Source: Platanthera guangdongensis (lineage: Eukaryota > Streptophyta > Magnoliopsida > Asparagales > Orchidaceae). Taken from it: a stretch of DNA of 64,000 bases. Made by a program: the position numbers and the translations under genes. Positions 32,991 to 43,540 of the stretch are shown one piece after another. Within the stretch, counting starts at the first letter, position 1, and the number at the start of each line of letters is the position of its first letter. The notes beneath the pieces are model-generated. The model was given only the letters and a program-made list of their open reading frames with translations, searched no databases and had not been told where the DNA came from. Location of the stretch: contig CM077150.1 of assembly GCA_039583875.1 (NCBI GenBank), positions 1,518,501 to 1,582,500 of the forward strand, in the 5' to 3' direction.

Positions 32991-33464
32991 AAATTTAAAT
33001 TTTAAAATTTTGATGTCATAAAAACAATATATAGTTGCAAGCTTCTTAAAATTACTAGTTTTACAAATTTCTGATCATTAAAGTATTGTATGTTAAATGA
33101 TTTATATATCTTTTGATAGTTAGAAGTTCAATAGGTTTTAAAATAGTTAGTATTATGATATGTATAAGAAAATAACATATAATTATATATAATTAATTAA
33201 TTATTAAAACTGATATATGAAATATCCCCGATATATCTCGCGATATATAAAAAACCGACATCAAAACTCAAACCAGTGTGTCCCCGACATCCGACATCTG
33301 CAACCTTGAGCCAAATCAACAAAAACGAACTGTAGGCAATTTACAAAATTTTGAGAACGCATCTTCCTCATAATTTAGAATTAATACCAATGGATTAGTA
33401 AGCAAAAGAGTTAATCCTAAAGATATTTGGATGAAATTTGATCAAGATGAATTGAGCAGATTAG

Positions 33465-33594
33465 GGCTCTGTTTGGGAGGACTTATTTTCACCGGTCAAG
33501 CGATTACGACCGCATGAATCAGATCATAATTAAGGTCCGATTCATGTGGTCGTAACCGCTTGACCGATGAAAATAAGTCCTGCCAAACGGAGAC
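33465..33594. mobile_element. foldback MITE copy 3 (PIF/Harbinger, Tourist-like)
   Basis: A 130-bp palindrome, GGCTCTGTTTGG to CCAAACGGAGAC, flanked by TAG (33462-33464 and 33595-33597). Same arms as copies 1, 2 and 4. Confidence 0.88.
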
Positions 33595-33928
33595 TAGGTT
33601 AGCATCACAAACACCACTTAACTAGAATGGTGGATAATCAGGATTCATGAAGTTGAACCTAGATAACTGGTATAAGGCTTTGCATGATGATGATAAAAAT
33701 ATCAAGACCCCTTAGTATGTTGAGTATAATCTATCAAAAAATGGCATATGATCAACTCCACATGAATCTCTTACTCCAAAAACTTCAATATCAGATCAGT
33801 TAGTGATGATAGTCAATAGAAAGACTTCTCATCAAGGAGGTCAGGAGCTCAAAGGTCGGCCTCAACAACCTACTGCACTCTTTAAAGGCAGTAGTGCAGA
33901 GAGCTGGTTGGGGTGTGCAAGTTGCAGC

Positions 33929-34092
33929 GTTGTTGAGGAATTGGGAAAAGGCCCAGGAGGCCACAACATAAAAGTGTCTCCTAGGCTTTTTCCCAATTCA
34001 TCCACAACGGGGCTTCAACCCGCAGAAATGGTTGGGATGTGCGGGGTACGACCCTGTTGTTGAGGAATCAGGAAAAAGGCCAGGAGGCCCAC
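33929..34092. repeat. hairpin (32-bp arms) with a third copy of the arm
   Basis: Arm 33929-33960 (GTTGTTGAGGAATTGGGAAA...) pairs with 33977-34008 with about five mismatches around a 16-base loop. The arm recurs in direct orientation at 34061-34092. GGTTGGGNTGTGC precedes both direct copies, so a unit of about 132 bp seems duplicated with an inverted arm between. Confidence 0.7.
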
Positions 34093-34099
34093 AACAACT

Positions 34100-34768
34100 A
34101 TATCTTAATCTATGTTGCGAGATATCATAAATTTAAATTTTGCCTACGATATTTTGACAGAATTAGAGGAAACATTCAAATAACTCAATTAAGATCCAAA
34201 AAAAATGCAAAATTCATATGTTAGGATGATAAATTATTCAAGGGTAAGTTGAGCTTAATAAATATATAAACCTAAAAACTTTAATTTATTATATTAACAA
34301 AATAATTCTTATTAATTGTTAAACTACATTAGCATAGTTTTGCTCACATACCAATTAACAATACCAACAAACAAAGTGAAGGTATTATTCTTTTTATTAT
34401 TTTAAAAAAATAAATGACTTGCTTAGTTCAATGTTATTAAGATGTCAGTATGATTAGATGTCAGCATGACAAAGCGTCAGCATTATTAAATGTATGTATT
34501 AGATAATGTGATTCAAGTACTAGACAATGCAAGCCCTAAGTGCAATGTCTGGAAAAAATCTAATCATTTCTAAAATGATGCATACACGTATAGAGTCCAA
34601 ATTAAATTTGCTGATAAAAGGGTAATTAGAAGCTAGCACAGTAAACACGGGAATATGAGTACTTTGATTTAACAAAATAGGTTGTGGATCGCATGTGATT
34701 AAAGCACAATTTTAGTGCAATGCAAGTAAGTCTTGCAAATCAACACATTTAATTTGAACGGCGGTTAA
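34100..34768. other. no gene recognised
   Basis: AT-rich sequence between the hairpin and the Cassandra element. Confidence 0.5.
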
Positions 34769-35011
34769 TGTAACATCCTGAATTTTACGAGGGCGGTCCG
34801 ATGAGTGTCGGAGTGCTTTGGGGCAGTGAAGCCTAGGCAAAGCACCTCTTGACAGATTTCTAGGATGACAAACTTCCAGGTGAAAGGATGAGCAGAAATG
34901 AACTGAATCGCACATCGGAATTAGAAGGAAAGTTGATGGGCTTAAATAATAATTTGTATCATCAAATATAAGAATTGCCTTTTGGGAGAAACTGGTGTTG
35001 TGTTGGAAAAA

Positions 35012-35083
35012 TCCAAGGTTGAGCGTGCTCCGGTGGGAGTAGTCTTGAGATGGGTGACCTCCTAAGAAGTGCTCGTGGGTCAC
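35012..35083 (+). promoter_or_regulatory. 5S-like Pol III control region in the left Cassandra LTR
   Basis: TTGAGCGTGCTCCGGTGGGA corresponds to 5S box A and GAGATGGGTGACCTCCT to box C, followed by AAGAAGTGCTCGTG. The order and spacing follow plant 5S rRNA. Box C is close to perfect, so Pol III recognition is conceivable. Confidence 0.8.
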
Positions 35084-35486
35084 ATGTGGAAGAGGGTAAA
35101 ACCATGTGGTTCAACTCTGTATGGGCTAGGATGAACCAAAGCGACAATACTTCTGATATTATGAAGGTTGGGTCATTACAAATGATATCAGAGTCAAACC
35201 TCATATAGTACGATGTGTGGTTCAAGGACGAACCATGTGGAGGTTGATGGACATGTAAGATCCAGAATCTGATGAGGGCGATTTGAAATGGGCGGGAGTG
35301 CTTTGGGGGCAGTGAAGTTTAGACAAAGCAGTTCCTGGCAGGCTTCTAGGTGGAAGGAGATGCAAGAATGAACTAAATCGCACATCAGAATTAGAGGGAA
35401 AATTGTTGGCCTTAAGTAATACTTTGTATCATCAAATATAAAAGGTGCCTTTTCGGAGCAACTGGTGAAATTGTGTTGAAAAACTC

Positions 35487-35555
35487 CAAGGTTAAGCGTG
35501 TTATGGTGGGAGTAGTCCTGGGATGTGTGATCTCTTGGGAAGTGCTCATAGGTCA
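35487..35555 (+). promoter_or_regulatory. 5S-like region in the right Cassandra LTR, more degraded
   Basis: TTAAGCGTGTTATGGTGGGA and GGGATGTGTGATCTCTTGGG correspond to boxes A and C, with changes in box C (GGGTGACC reads TGTGATCT-like). It is less likely to work than the left copy. Confidence 0.7.
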
Positions 35556-35654
35556 CCAGTGGAAAAGGGTAAAACCATGTGGTTCAACTCTATATGGAGT
35601 AGGATGAACCAAAACGGACAATACTTTTGATATCATGATGGTTGGATCATTACA

Positions 35655-37078
35655 ACCGAGGCATTAAAGAGGTGGAAGATGGTCTGGGGTTTGGGATCTC
35701 GAATGAGGAGGCGGGGGCTGTAGCGTCAGAATAGTGAAAGAGAGGGGTGTCGGCTCGGGATCGAAGGTGAGGAAGAGGGTGGTGATTCTGGTGTCAAGAG
35801 AGTGGGGGAGAGGGGCGGCCTCTTAGGATATATGGTGTGGACATAGGAAGGTTGGTTATAGCCTCGGGGAGGGGAGTAAAAAGGGGGTATTCCGCTGGTA
35901 TAACCCAAAGAATAATCACCTAGAGGGGCTCACGGAGTTGGCACCGTGAGGGAGACCTGTGGCTTTGAAAAGTCTGAACCAAAGCTTTGATAGCCTCCGC
36001 CTCGAACATACGCATGTATAAATAGAGAAAAGAAATTGGGGCTACCAATATGGATGGCTCATAAAGTGCGTTCATATAAGTTGCGATAAATACTAATATA
36101 ATGTCTAAAATAAAACAAATACATGAAAAATGACGAAGCGACCAACCGGACGCATCCGTGGACACTGATCGTTCCGATTGAAAGTAAATCATTGTCTCTT
36201 GCGGAAATAAATGTGAGTGGGATATCCGGGTCATCAATCACCTCACACATGATGATCTCTATCAGAATGTTTGTTTGACTCGATGTTAATTGTAATTTGA
36301 GATGTTGGGTGATTGGCTCATTGTTATTTTTGAATCCGGTGCTCGTGTGGCATGGTCAGTCCTTATAATGTATTATAAAATTTTATTAAAAAAATGTTTA
36401 TGATTTTTTTTTTCATTGGTTTGAAGGTTAAAAGAGAATTGGAAACAATTTATGAAATTTTTTCGAGATATTTGTTCAAATTTAGGTTCTAATTGTATCA
36501 CTAAGCTAACAATTGCAAGAAGAAAGTGAAGATCCTTTTGTATCCATTTCCAGTAGAGCTAGGTTGTCTTGAAATTTGACTAGTTCCACTAAGGTTTTTC
36601 TATGAGATATGTGCATAATATGGATTTCTCAAGAAAAACATTAGGATTACTTGCAATAAAATAAACATTACACATAAGTACTTCAAAAACTAGATTTTTT
36701 TGCACCGGAAGTTTTATGTTTGTTAATATACTGAAGTTTATCATGGCATTATTATCCAAGAATCAAACTGATAGTAACTCAATATGTTTTCTAAATTCAT
36801 TAAAACAAATAAATTATAACAATAACGTCTCATACATCTATATGAGATTATATGGGAAAACAACCATGCGTAAAACAAACCTTTCCCATTTTAGTCCTTG
36901 CTTATTTCCATTTTTACTTAAAAACGTAGGAAGGGGAGAGAGGACAAAGAGAGTATTGGAAGTCATTTGTAATTTGCAACCCTATTTTAAGGTGGCTCAC
37001 AGACTCAATAACCATGAATTTCCTGTTATATTCAAATTCATGAAACAATCACTAATGACTTACACTTCCATAGTAGTG
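35655..37078. other. no gene recognised
   Basis: AT-rich intergenic DNA with GA-rich stretches near 35660-35900. Short frames show no motifs. Confidence 0.5.
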
Positions 37079-37467
37079 TGATATGATCATGGAAAAATTC
37101 TAGGAGGAATACGGCAAGGGGAAGGGCCGGCGGTGGTGAGCGAGAATGAAGGAGGACGAGAAAACACGAAATTATGGAGCAACCCTAGAAACCTTCACAC
37201 ATTCCAAGATAAAGATTAGATTACAAGGTCTGTCGGTCCTCTTATAGTGGCGAGGAACGAATATAAAAGGAAATACCGAAATTAGAAAATATTGGAAATT
37301 AGGAAATATTGAAAATACTAAAAATGCGTCAACGAACATAGCAACATATTTATTATTAAATATTCTCCGCAGTCTCGTTGAGCCCCTGCGATATACGCGC
37401 CCGGCGCGTGTAGACTTGTCATGGTGGCTCGTCGTCGTGTAGTTCCGTAACATTTGGACCTGTAACA
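37079..37467 (-). repeat. 3' LTR of element E
   Basis: Contains GCAACCCTAGAAACCTTC, TCTTATAGTGGCGAGGA and ATACGCGCCCGGCGCGTGTA, all present in the other LTR. The other LTR is longer partly because of an 18-bp (GGCAAGGGGAAGGGTC-type) triplication at 39051-39099. Confidence 0.88.
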
Positions 37468-39016
37468 CTCCATCCTTCAAAACGAGTTTGCCCTCAAGCT
37501 CGCGTACCAAGCGGGTGACTGGATCATCTGGTACCTTGACCTCCAGCCAGAACAAGACCAGGTAGCACGTAGCAGTGGTGGTGGTGTTGGTGAGTAGCGG
37601 CGGCGCCATCGGAAGGATATGCGGCCGAAGTAATGGCTTTTGCAAGGTTGGTGGGGTGGTGGTGAGCAGTCGACACAAGGATGTCGGAGACGCGACGACC
37701 GATAACATAAACGGATCTGTCAGGGGCAGCGGGGCACGGGGCGCCAAAAGAGGCGGCGATGCAGTCGGTGGAAGCGGCGGGGTAGGGGCCGGCAGAGCGA
37801 GAGCTGGGAGAAGAGACAGTAAGATGATCGGAGGGGGTGGCAAGACTGGAGCCGGCGAAGTAAGAGCCGGTAGAGGGGGCGGCGAGTTTACCGGACGGGG
37901 CGGCAGAAGAGGCGGTGATGCGGCCGGTGGAAGCAGCGAAGGGACGACCACTGTAGAGAAAGGTGGTGCATTAACGACCGTGGAGAAAGGTGGCATGGCC
38001 GGAAAAATTTTGCATGGTACAGGAGGCATTCGTGGTGGAGACGGCTTAGGGCAGGGAACCTCGTGGGCGGTGGCAGAAGCCCGTCTGTGGTACACAAGAA
38101 GACGATCGACTTTGGCGTGGAGGGAGGTGCATGTGGCCAGGATTTGTGCAACTAGGTTAGAAAAATCTTGTCAAGGGTTGGTGGTCGCCGACAGCAAGAA
38201 CAGCGGCCCGGGAGCGGCGAATTGGGCGGCGGCCATGGTGCCCAGGATGTAGGCTGGATGTGATGTAGGCTGGATGTGATGTCGGCGATGTCCGTGGCGG
38301 CACAACCGTCGGCACAGCAGAACAGAGGCACGGGGCGACAGCCTTCCTGCAGCAGAAACGGAAGGGGAAGCAGATCCGACTGACAGAAGTCTTGCGGCAC
38401 GGGCGAAGGACGGTCGATAACTGGAGTGGAGCGGGGACAGGCGCCGAGAAGAGAATGATGCAGAACAGAGCCCCTGGGCAGCGGAAGATCTGGAGGGCTG
38501 TAGCGGCGGGGTTGGGGCGCGGCAGGGTTGGGGCGTGGATGGATCAGCCGGTTGTTGGAGGAGGCTTTGTGGCAGATCGGGGCGGATCGAGTGCAGAAAG
38601 GACGTCGGAGGCCAATCCAGTTGCTGGAGGAGGTGGAGAGGGTTGATCCGGTTGCGGGAGGGCTGATCCGGTTGCTGGAGGGCTGATCCGGTTGCTAGAG
38701 GGCAGGACGTGGCGGATCGGCGTTGGCAGCGTGATGTCGGAGACGGATCGGGGTCGGGATGTTCGGCAAGGGTGAATCGCACGTCGGCTGGGTCGCGCGT
38801 CGTGCGGAACGGCGGCAACGATCAGGCCGCTCGTCTTTCCTATGGCGACGCGGGATAGGGTGTTGTGTCGCGGAAACAGGATTGTGTCGCGATGACGCAA
38901 GTCGGCGGGGATCGGGTGTTGTGCGGGTCAGTGGACCAGGGAGATAGATTTATGAATTTCTTAGGCAAACTCGAGCATTGGCGGCGAGAGCGGGCGGTGC
39001 GGCAGGTCGGACCAAT
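37468..39016 (-). pseudogene. internal region of element E: chromodomain-like pol tail and proline-rich leader
   Basis: On the minus strand, next to the 3' LTR, the frame reads CYLVLFWLEVKVPDDPVTRL and LEGKLVLKDGVLQ (about 37590-37470). This resembles the end of chromovirus pol, where a chromodomain is followed by an LEDKV block. Upstream in the same frame is low-complexity proline/alanine sequence (to 38095) typical of leader or linker DNA. No catalytic domain lies between, so a large deletion joined the 5' leader to the extreme 3' end of pol. A 21-bp repeat (GCTGATCCGGTTGCTGGAGGG) occurs three times at 38640-38703. Confidence 0.6.
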
Positions 39017-39423
39017 TGATACGATCACGAAAAAATTCCTGGAGGTATCCGGCAAGGGGAAGGGCCGGCAAGGGGAAGGGTCGGCAAGGGGAAGGGTCGG
39101 CGAGGGTGAGCGAGAATGAAGGAGGACGAGAAGAGACGAAATTAGGGAACAACCCTAGAAATCTTCATACATTCCAAGATAAAGATTACAAGATCCGTCA
39201 GCCCTCTTATAGTGGTGAGGAGTGAATATAAAAAGAAATACTGAAATTAGGAAATACTGGAGATTAGGAAATACTAAAAATGCGTCAACAAACATAGCAG
39301 CAAATTTATTATAAAATATTTTTCACGGTCTCGGTGGGCCCTTGCGATATACGCGCCCGGCGCGTGTAGACTTGTCCCGGTGGCTCGTCGTCGTGTAGTT
39401 CCGTAACATTTGGACCAGTAACA
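39017..39423 (-). repeat. 5' LTR of element E
   Basis: Matches 37079-37467 with point changes and the short triplication at 39051-39099. Confidence 0.88.
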
Positions 39424-39428
39424 TAGTG

Positions 39429-40216
39429 CCTACTAGCAAATTTCCCTCTGCATTAATTATTTATTGATATTAATAAATGGAGTATAATTTTATATGGTTC
39501 CATCACTACATACTAATTTTATTAGTTTATTACGCTCATACATTAAGTTTCTGTTTTTTTTTAATACTAGTAGTTGTGCATTGAATTTGCTTGGGTGGAA
39601 TGTGCAGTAGCAACCAAACACAACCACTGCTCAATGCCCCCTATAATGTGTGAGCGGTAGAAAATACTTTTTTCATGAGGAACATAGAGTAAGCAGTAGA
39701 TGACACACAATATAACCACCATGGAAACAATTTCTAAGATATTTTCATACTTTTTGGCCTATTCATAAAGTAGGAAAAAATTGTGTTGTTGAATCATAAG
39801 TTGTAATATGTTTGAAAAAAAATCTCATAATCAGCGATGTCATAGTCTCATAGAGACTATTCAATCCTCCATGCGCGCTCCTTAACAAGTTATCAAAGTA
39901 CCCCATTGCATCCATAGCTTATGAAATATTGTCCATGGAATGCAACATCTTGTCTACAACTTCAATGTAAAAATGTAGAATATATCGTGAAATCCCATAT
40001 ACGTGCTCTCAAACTCCCATGCCCAGATGTGCTTCGTATATAACTACGAAACTAACCATTGCATTGCAATTTTCTTCCGATGGAGAAGTGAATTCCCCTC
40101 ATCAACGAGATGATTCTCAACAAAATTTGGGGTTTGGGAGGTCTCCACCTAAACTTTCAGCAATGTCACCTACAACAAATAATATTTGAACCAGAAACAA
40201 AAGAGAGTGTTCTAAA
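39429..40216. other. no gene recognised
   Basis: AT-rich intergenic DNA between elements E and F. Confidence 0.5.
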
Positions 40217-40221
40217 GGTAT

Positions 40222-41920
40222 TGTTAGAGTTATTAGTGTTGAGTATTTTAGTATTGTTGAGTTTAGTCCCACACCGCCTATCGGTGATGGGTGTCTTGAT
40301 GTAAGTTTTATATATTGCCCCTATGTGGAAGAATATAATTGCACTTTCCATTTCCCTTCTCCTTTCTACATGGTATCAGAGCCAATGATCTGAGACCTAA
40401 AAAATTTTTTCCCGATCGGCTACTGTTTCCCCCCGCTCCCGTCCCGACCTAAACCCCCCCGACCCGTGCTTCCGCTTCCGCTTCCGCTCGCCTGCTAGGG
40501 CTCGACGCCCGCCGCTCCTGTCGACGGAGTCGACAGCTAATACCGTCGACTGGAGCGGCCCCGATTCCGCTGCTCCCGACGACTCTGCCACTAGACAACG
40601 TCGTTGCTCCTCTTCTTGTGCGACATCGACGACGACGCCTGTCTCTCCTTCTCCCGATGGCTTCGCTGCTCCTCGACGACGATCCCGTCGTCTGCTTCTC
40701 CCTAAGTCTTCGTCCTATGGTTCCTTCCTGTGCGTCTGCGACAACACCGACGATCCCGTCGGTTCTCCTCTACGACATCGACGACTCTAACGGCTTCATC
40801 TTCTTCTCCCGACGGCTTTGCTCCGTCTTTGCTTCTCTCCCGACAGCTGCTTCTTCCTATGCTCTGCTCAGCCGCTTCTTCTTCTCCGGCCTGCCGCTCT
40901 GCCGCTGCTTCTTCTCCGACCTGTTGCAGCTGCAGCTGCTTCTTCTCCAGCTGCCAGGTGCTGCTTCCTCTTCGTGCCGCTGCGGATCTGCCGCTGCTCT
41001 CCTTCACTGGCGGCTACTTCTCTCTCCGACTACTTCTTCTTCTCAGGCCTGCTGCTGCAGCAGCTACTTCTTCGGCTTCTGTCTGCACCCGCTGCAGCTC
41101 TCTTCTTCTCCGGCATGGATGCCCTCTGTCGCACTGCTCTCTTCTTCTCCGGCACGGCTGGCCTATGATCGTTGTTGCTCTGCGTGCGCTGCTTCCTCTC
41201 TGGCCCTGCTTAAGCTTTAATTTTTTTTGTTTAGTAGTTATTGTTGTAGTGTGTTGTGTTTGTTTGCTTCGCATGCGGTTTCGGCCCCTTCTTTCACGTG
41301 ATCTGGGTTCATGTACCCGACGAGGGTCCCACACGTGCACGTGGTCTACGTGAAGGGGAGTGTACGTCACGGCCTCCAGGCATAGTCTATGCCTTCATGC
41401 ACGTATTCCACGTGAGGGGGAGTGTTTGTGATAACGGCGACTCGGATGCCTCTTTCCCGACTCCTGCCTCAATCACACATGGCCCCCAGGTCGATCTCGT
41501 ATGTTGTTTGTGTCTCCTCGTTGTTTTCTTTGAATTTGGTATGGTTGGTTTGGTCTTTCGTGGTTGACCGAGTTTTCGCTCCGAGTGTATCCAGCGTTGT
41601 CATGGTCGGTTTGCGGACCAACGTCGTGTGGCTCTTGCCCGGTTGAAGTATCCCCGGTGACACGCGGTTGGGCCTCGGTGGTTGTTGTTTTGTCACACGT
41701 TGTCAACCTTCTTATACCTTCCGTTTATGTTGTGTTCAAGCTGTGGGGTCCCCCTTCAGCTTGAGGGGGAGTGTTAGAGTTATTAGTGTTGAGTATTTTA
41801 GTATTGTTGAGTTTAGTCCCACACCGCCTATCTGTGATGAGTGTCTTGATGTAAGTCTTATATATTGCCCCTATGTGGAAGAATATAATTGCACTTTTCA
41901 TTTCCCTTCTCCTTTCTATA
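40222..41920 (+). mobile_element. element F: copia-like non-autonomous element with 149-bp LTRs and GGTAT duplication
   Basis: LTRs at 40222-40370 and 41772-41920 are both 149 bp (TGTTAGAG to TTTCTA(C/T)A) with about five differences. GGTAT flanks the element exactly (40217-40221 and 41921-41925). TGGTATCAGAGCC at 40371-40383 is a perfect Met-tRNA primer-binding site and TTGAGGGGGAG at 41761-41771 is a copia-style polypurine tract. The 1.4-kb interior has no recognised retroelement domain. It lies between a TRIM (very short LTRs) and a larger derivative in size. Confidence 0.93.
40371..41771 (+). other. interior of element F: CT-rich low-complexity sequence of unknown origin
   Basis: From 40430 to 41210 it is a patchwork of CTTCTTCTCC, CGACGAC, GCTGCTTCTTC and CTGCTCC words. 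Overlapping frames of about 200 codons on the plus strand and 100-118 on the minus strand exist, but show only Ser/Ala/Leu-rich or Glu/Ala-rich composition. I recognise no protein. From 41300, three GA(A/G)GGGGAGTG words (41352, 41413 and 41763) repeat the polypurine tract, each close after a CACGTG-like or CTTCAG word. Confidence 0.6.
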
Positions 41921-42219
41921 GGTATTAATCAATATTTTGGGCACATCATGTGTACTCTAGTTAATTAAAACTGTTGTAAACACTCTCACTACAATATTGG
42001 ACTTGTAACTCCTCCATCAGATGGATAAATGGAGAATTCAGGACTCAAATTTCAAATTAGGCCTTACACTTCATATAACTAGAAGACATAACATTCTTCA
42101 TTAAAGAAGAATAGCAAGTATATTCTTCATTCCAACTAAAAATTTCGGCATACCTGGTACTTGGGTAGCTAGTTAAACCTAGAGATTTAGGGTAGATTTG
42201 GAGCGACGGTGGTGGTCGT

Positions 42220-42470
42220 AAGAGAGGTGATTGGAAACTGCAGTCATGAATACAGTGGTTGGAAACTGCAGTCATGAATACAGTGGTTGGAAACCGCGGT
42301 CATAAACAAGGTTGTGTTGTTTGAAGAAACTATGTTTTTGGTGCCGTCATAAACGTAAAAGCAGTTTTATCTATTTGTTGTCAAAGAATTATGGTGACTA
42401 TTACTCCAGCCAATAACAACAGTATTAAACTAAAAACTCCAAAATCACATCTAAATGGATTCCACTGTGC
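42220..42470. repeat. repeat element, short-array copy (pair with 44131-44760)
   Basis: Two and a half units of TTGGAAACTGCAGTCATGAA-type sequence (42229-42305) are followed by TTGTGTTGTTTGAAGAAACT, a GTGCCGTCATAAACGTAAAA block and TTTTAT. The same order follows the large array at 44640, so both are copies of one element. Confidence 0.75.
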
Positions 42471-43221
42471 TTGGTTGGATGTAGTTACATGCTATATTTA
42501 AATTCAAATAGCACAACATTCAGAAGTGATAATTTAATTCTAACACAGTATGTGTGAAAACAAGATCATCATTTTTAAAACTATATAGAAGTAATGAAAT
42601 GCGCCATAATGACAATGATCATGTTATATCATGGCCAAGAGATGAGAAAACCCCAAGAGACAAATACAACAATCAGAAGAAATTTTGACTAACTTCAAAC
42701 TTTAAAATCAGTGTGGCGAAAAGACATACAAAATCTCTACTGTTTTTTACACATCTGAACAAATTCGAGAAATAAAATAGATATTAGAAAGAGGGATACC
42801 TTCATGGAACTGATGAAAGTCATATCCTTCTTTAGGAATTTTGTAGGTTCTTGATTTCAAATGCAGAAGACCGACGAAGAGGAAAAATGAACACGGCTTT
42901 AGCTCATTAATGCAGGAAGGTGAGTTCAATGATGGGAAAAGATGAACCAGGGTTCAGATTGAGAATGGAAAACGAGAGGACGGTAATGTACTCGACGATT
43001 TTGAAAGAAGAATGGCGTCTATGGTTCGTCGATTGAGGAAGAAGAACAATGGGCTTCAGTTGATCGACGAAGGAAGAAGTGTGGTTTCTACTCGGCGTGG
43101 AGGCCAAAGGTGAGGGCTCAAGAGCTCCGGGAGAGGATCGATCGAGAGCTTACACAATTCGGCTAGCATCGCGTTTTTAACCGTAGACTCGGGAGGGGCT
43201 CGGAGTACACATTTTTACTTA
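42471..43221. other. no gene recognised
   Basis: AT-rich intergenic sequence. Short minus-strand frames at 42747-43107 show no motifs. Confidence 0.45.
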
Positions 43222-43537
43222 GGTTTGTTTGGCATGGCGGTCACAGGTTCGAGTCCTGGAAGTAGCCTCAAGCGGCCTCTTGCAAAAATGCAGGATAGGG
43301 TTTGCCTACATTTCACCCTTGTGGTGGGACCCTTCCCCGAACCCTCGCTGCACAGGAATACTTCGTACATCGGGTTACCCTTTTTTTGTTTGGCATGGGG
43401 GTGGCGGTCGCAAACGTCGTGGTTACGAACCATTGTTCGTGAACGTCAGGCCTCACCTAAGGAACTTCATCCACTTTTATGCTCAAAATTATTTTTTTTC
43501 CATTGTGACAATCATTATCGTTGTCATGCCAAACACA
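43222..43537. mobile_element. MITE with TTTGTTTGGCATG ends, split by a SINE
   Basis: The left end TTTGTTTGGCATGGCGG (43224-43240) is inverted at 43524-43535 (CATGCCAAACA). Removing the SINE and one copy of its target duplication leaves a left arm (GGTGGCGGTCGCAAACG, TTCGTGAACG) like the fragment at 17360. Superfamily is not settled. Confidence 0.55.
43238..43384 (+). mobile_element. Au-type SINE, 5' truncated
   Basis: The 147-bp body holds a tRNA-like box B (GGTTCGAGTCC at 43247-43257), then TGGAAGTAGCCTC, GCCTCTTGCAAAAATGCAGG, CCCTTGTGGTGGGACCC, TTCCCCGAACCC, and ends CATCGGGTTACCC followed by a T run. This is the order of the angiosperm Au SINE. The box A end is missing. TTTGTTTGGCATGG is present at 43224-43237 and again at 43385-43398, a perfect 14-bp target duplication. 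A Pol III derived element mobilised by a LINE. Confidence 0.88.
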
Positions 43538-43540
43538 TTT

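Larger units (their letters stand above)
27325..33310 (+). mobile_element. decayed hAT transposon, interrupted by a retrotransposon LTR
   Basis: The left part (27325-27420) has GATATATCTCCCG, GATATATCGCCCG and GTGATATATCGG words. The right end (33215-33310) has CCGATATATCTCGCGATATA and terminates CTGCAACCTTG, the inverse of the CAAGGTTGCA end common in plant hAT elements. The transposase remnant lies between. The left terminal repeat was not found, so the left boundary is approximate. A CT-rich leader (27430-27960) and the LTR at 27967 lie inside it. Confidence 0.65.
34769..35654 (+). mobile_element. Cassandra-type TRIM retrotransposon, complete
   Basis: Two LTRs (34769-35180, 412 bp; 35254-35654, 401 bp) flank a 73-bp internal region, and both contain a 5S-rRNA-like segment, the defining trait of Cassandra. 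LTRs begin TGTAACATCC/TGTAAGATCC and end TCATTACA. The internal region opens with AATGATATCAGAGTC, a slightly mutated Met-tRNA primer-binding site, and ends in a purine-rich GGAGGTTGATGGACA. It has no coding capacity. The flanking 5 bp do not match, so the target duplication has decayed or the insertion was rearranged. LTR divergence is clearly visible, so it is an old copy. Confidence 0.9.
37079..39423 (-). mobile_element. element E: complete Ty3/gypsy-derived non-autonomous element with TAGTG duplication
   Basis: A 2345-bp element. LTRs at 37079-37467 (389 bp) and 39017-39423 (407 bp) begin TGATA(T/C)GATCA on the plus strand and end GTAACA. The flanks are TAGTG at 37074-37078 and 39424-39428, an exact 5-bp duplication. 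Orientation is minus: the internal side of the 5' LTR (39016 downward) reads ATTGGTCCGACCTGCC, like element D. The internal 1.55 kb is GC-rich, with a proline-rich leader and a chromodomain-like tail, but has no protease, RT or integrase. Confidence 0.88.

Noticed and set aside
40618..41353. Plus-strand frames of 200 and 207 codons in element F
   Set aside because: Low-complexity Ser/Ala/Leu-rich translation of CT-rich DNA with overlapping frames; no domain recognised. Kept only as interior of the element.
43224..43398. Possible tRNA gene from the GGTTCGAGTCC box
   Set aside because: No acceptor stem, anticodon arm or box A; the sequence after it matches an Au SINE and it has a target duplication.
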